From the NCBI RefSeq assembly GCF_006716235.1, contig NZ_VFOR01000002.1, forward strand, positions 62,001 through 126,000: 64,000 nt of DNA, in the 5' to 3' direction. This DNA is from Propioniferax innocua. GTDB lineage: Bacteria > Actinomycetota > Actinomycetes > Propionibacteriales > Propionibacteriaceae. Under the pieces are notes generated by a model. The model had not been told where the DNA came from and searched no databases. It saw nothing but the letters and a program-made list of their open reading frames with translations. Both the position numbers and the translations under genes were made by a program. How positions within the stretch are numbered: the stretch's first letter is position 1; each line of letters begins with the position of its first letter. Below are positions 63,326-64,000 of this stretch, piece by piece.

Positions 63326-64000
63326 TAGCGCAGCTGCTCGGGTTCGATCTGGTCGATCCACGCGGTGATTCCGCCCCCGAGGTGATCCGCGTCGAACCCG
63401 GCAGCCCGCACAATCGCCAATACCTGGGCGGAACGGACTCCGCCCTTGCAGTACAGGACGACAGGTCGGCTCGGATCCAATCGCGTCAGTGCTTCGCCGG
63501 ATTCGAAGAGCCCCTTCGGGATGTTGACCGATCCGTCGATCCGATTGATCTCCACCTCATTGGGCTCACGCACGTCGATGAGCTCGAAATCCTCTCGCCC
63601 GGATTCACGGTCGGTGAGACGACGACGCAGGGTCGCGGCGTCGAGGGTGTGGCCTTGGGCCGCCTCCACCACATGCAGCGGGAGCGCATCACACTGGTCG
63701 GCGTCGATTCCCGGCGCCACGACCGTCGGAGCATCACCGCACACCACGCAGGCCGGATCACGCTCCACCGCAAGCTCCGACCACGTCGCCCGCAACGCAT
63801 CGTGCAGCAGGAGCCGTCCGATGAGCGGTTCACCGATGCCGAGGATCAGCTTCAACGCCTCGGCGACCTGCGCCGAACCGATCGCGGCCGGCAGCACACC
63901 AAGCACACCGCCCTCAGCACAGCTCGGCACTGTTCCCGCCGGTGGCGGTTCGGGAAACACGCACCGATAGCAGGGGCCGTGTGGCGGGTTCCACACAGTC
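63322..64000 (-). CDS. moeZ: MoeZ/MoeB-type adenylyltransferase-sulfurtransferase, 3' part
   Basis: The C-terminal 225 codons are present; the 5' part is beyond the window. The end of the E1-like domain has WNPPHGPCYRCVFPEPPP and PACVVCGDAP, which together give the four zinc cysteines, and VPSCAEGGVLGVLPAAIGSA, and is followed by a rhodanese domain with the active cysteine in VVLYCKGGVRSAQVL. Such proteins adenylate and thiolate MoaD/CysO/ThiS-type carrier proteins. It may supply the sulfur carrier for MoaE (37.7 kb). Confidence 0.92.
   Translation of the reverse strand, partial: TVWNPPHGPCYRCVFPEPPPAGTVPSCAEGGVLGVLPAAIGSAQVAEALKLILGIGEPLIGRLLLHDALRATWSELAVERDPACVVCGDAPTVVAPGIDADQCDALPLHVVEAAQGHTLDAATLRRRLTDRESGREDFELIDVREPNEVEINRIDGSVNIPKGLFESGEALTRLDPSRPVVLYCKGGVRSAQVLAIVRAAGFDADHLGGGITAWIDQIEPEQLRY

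Overview
The window is chromosomal DNA from a high-GC Gram-positive bacterium (Actinomycetota). Markers are a WhiB1-type iron-sulfur regulator, the fused 2-oxoglutarate dehydrogenase Kgd, a SigR/RsrA-type thiol-stress pair, a Rho factor with a long basic N-terminal insert, a PdtaS-type kinase, the 24-residue ribosomal protein bL37, UvrD2 with a tetracysteine motif and HRDC end, and AdnA/AdnB helicase-nucleases. No rRNA is present. My best guess is a member of Micrococcales (Dermatophilaceae/Intrasporangiaceae-like), held with moderate confidence; the phylum is near certain. No prophage, insertion sequence, CRISPR array or integrase was seen.

Region 1 (1-13.3 kb, minus strand): a core block read in the order lysA, hom, thrC, thrB, rho, rpmE, prfA, prmC, a Sua5-type tRNA-modification gene, a WecA/TagO-type sugar-phosphate transferase, two AtpI-like genes, atpB and the start of atpE. 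Most neighbours overlap by 1-16 bases, so translation is coupled. PrmC methylates the release factor encoded just upstream of it. Region 2 (13.4-20 kb, plus strand): tRNA-Arg(CCG), a GT87-type mannosyltransferase, kgd, a DUF6104 small protein and a TetR regulator. Region 3 (19.9-27.3 kb): a regulatory and stress block with whiB1, pdtaS, bL37, rsrA and sigR on the minus strand; a DoxX-like protein, aroA, rsgA and hisN read away from it on the plus strand. sigR carries its own GGGAAT-N18-GTT promoter. Region 4 (27.3-31.6 kb): serA, a FUSC transporter, a zinc peptidase, an SDR enzyme and initiator tRNA-Met with a clear terminator.

Region 5 (31.8-43.7 kb) contains a DUF4352-type surface protein, a UPF0182 membrane protein, a PPA1379-like protein, a Lon-like PDZ protease, moaE, a zincin_2 protein, a Nudix hydrolase, a YgjP-type metallopeptidase, a UbiB/ABC1 kinase gene broken by one in-frame amber codon, and a cyclodehydratase-like protein without TOMM partners. 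The 0.3-kb gap at 40.9-41.2 kb holds phased CACAG repeats, two DnaA-box-like 9-mers, and a promoter that leads straight into a long hairpin and tandem repeats (candidate small RNA).

Region 6 (43.7-62.3 kb) is the most striking part: uvrD2, recC-recB-recD, nudC and adnA-adnB lie side by side, giving about 18.5 kb devoted almost entirely to DNA-end processing. Two separate helicase-nuclease machines (RecBCD and AdnAB) share one locus. The window ends with a YbaK-type deacylase, a cold-shock protein and the 3' part of a MoeZ-type adenylyltransferase/sulfurtransferase. Short tandem duplications of 15-24 bp recur across the window in coding and non-coding DNA, and one of them seems to have rebuilt the prfA/prmC start-stop junction.
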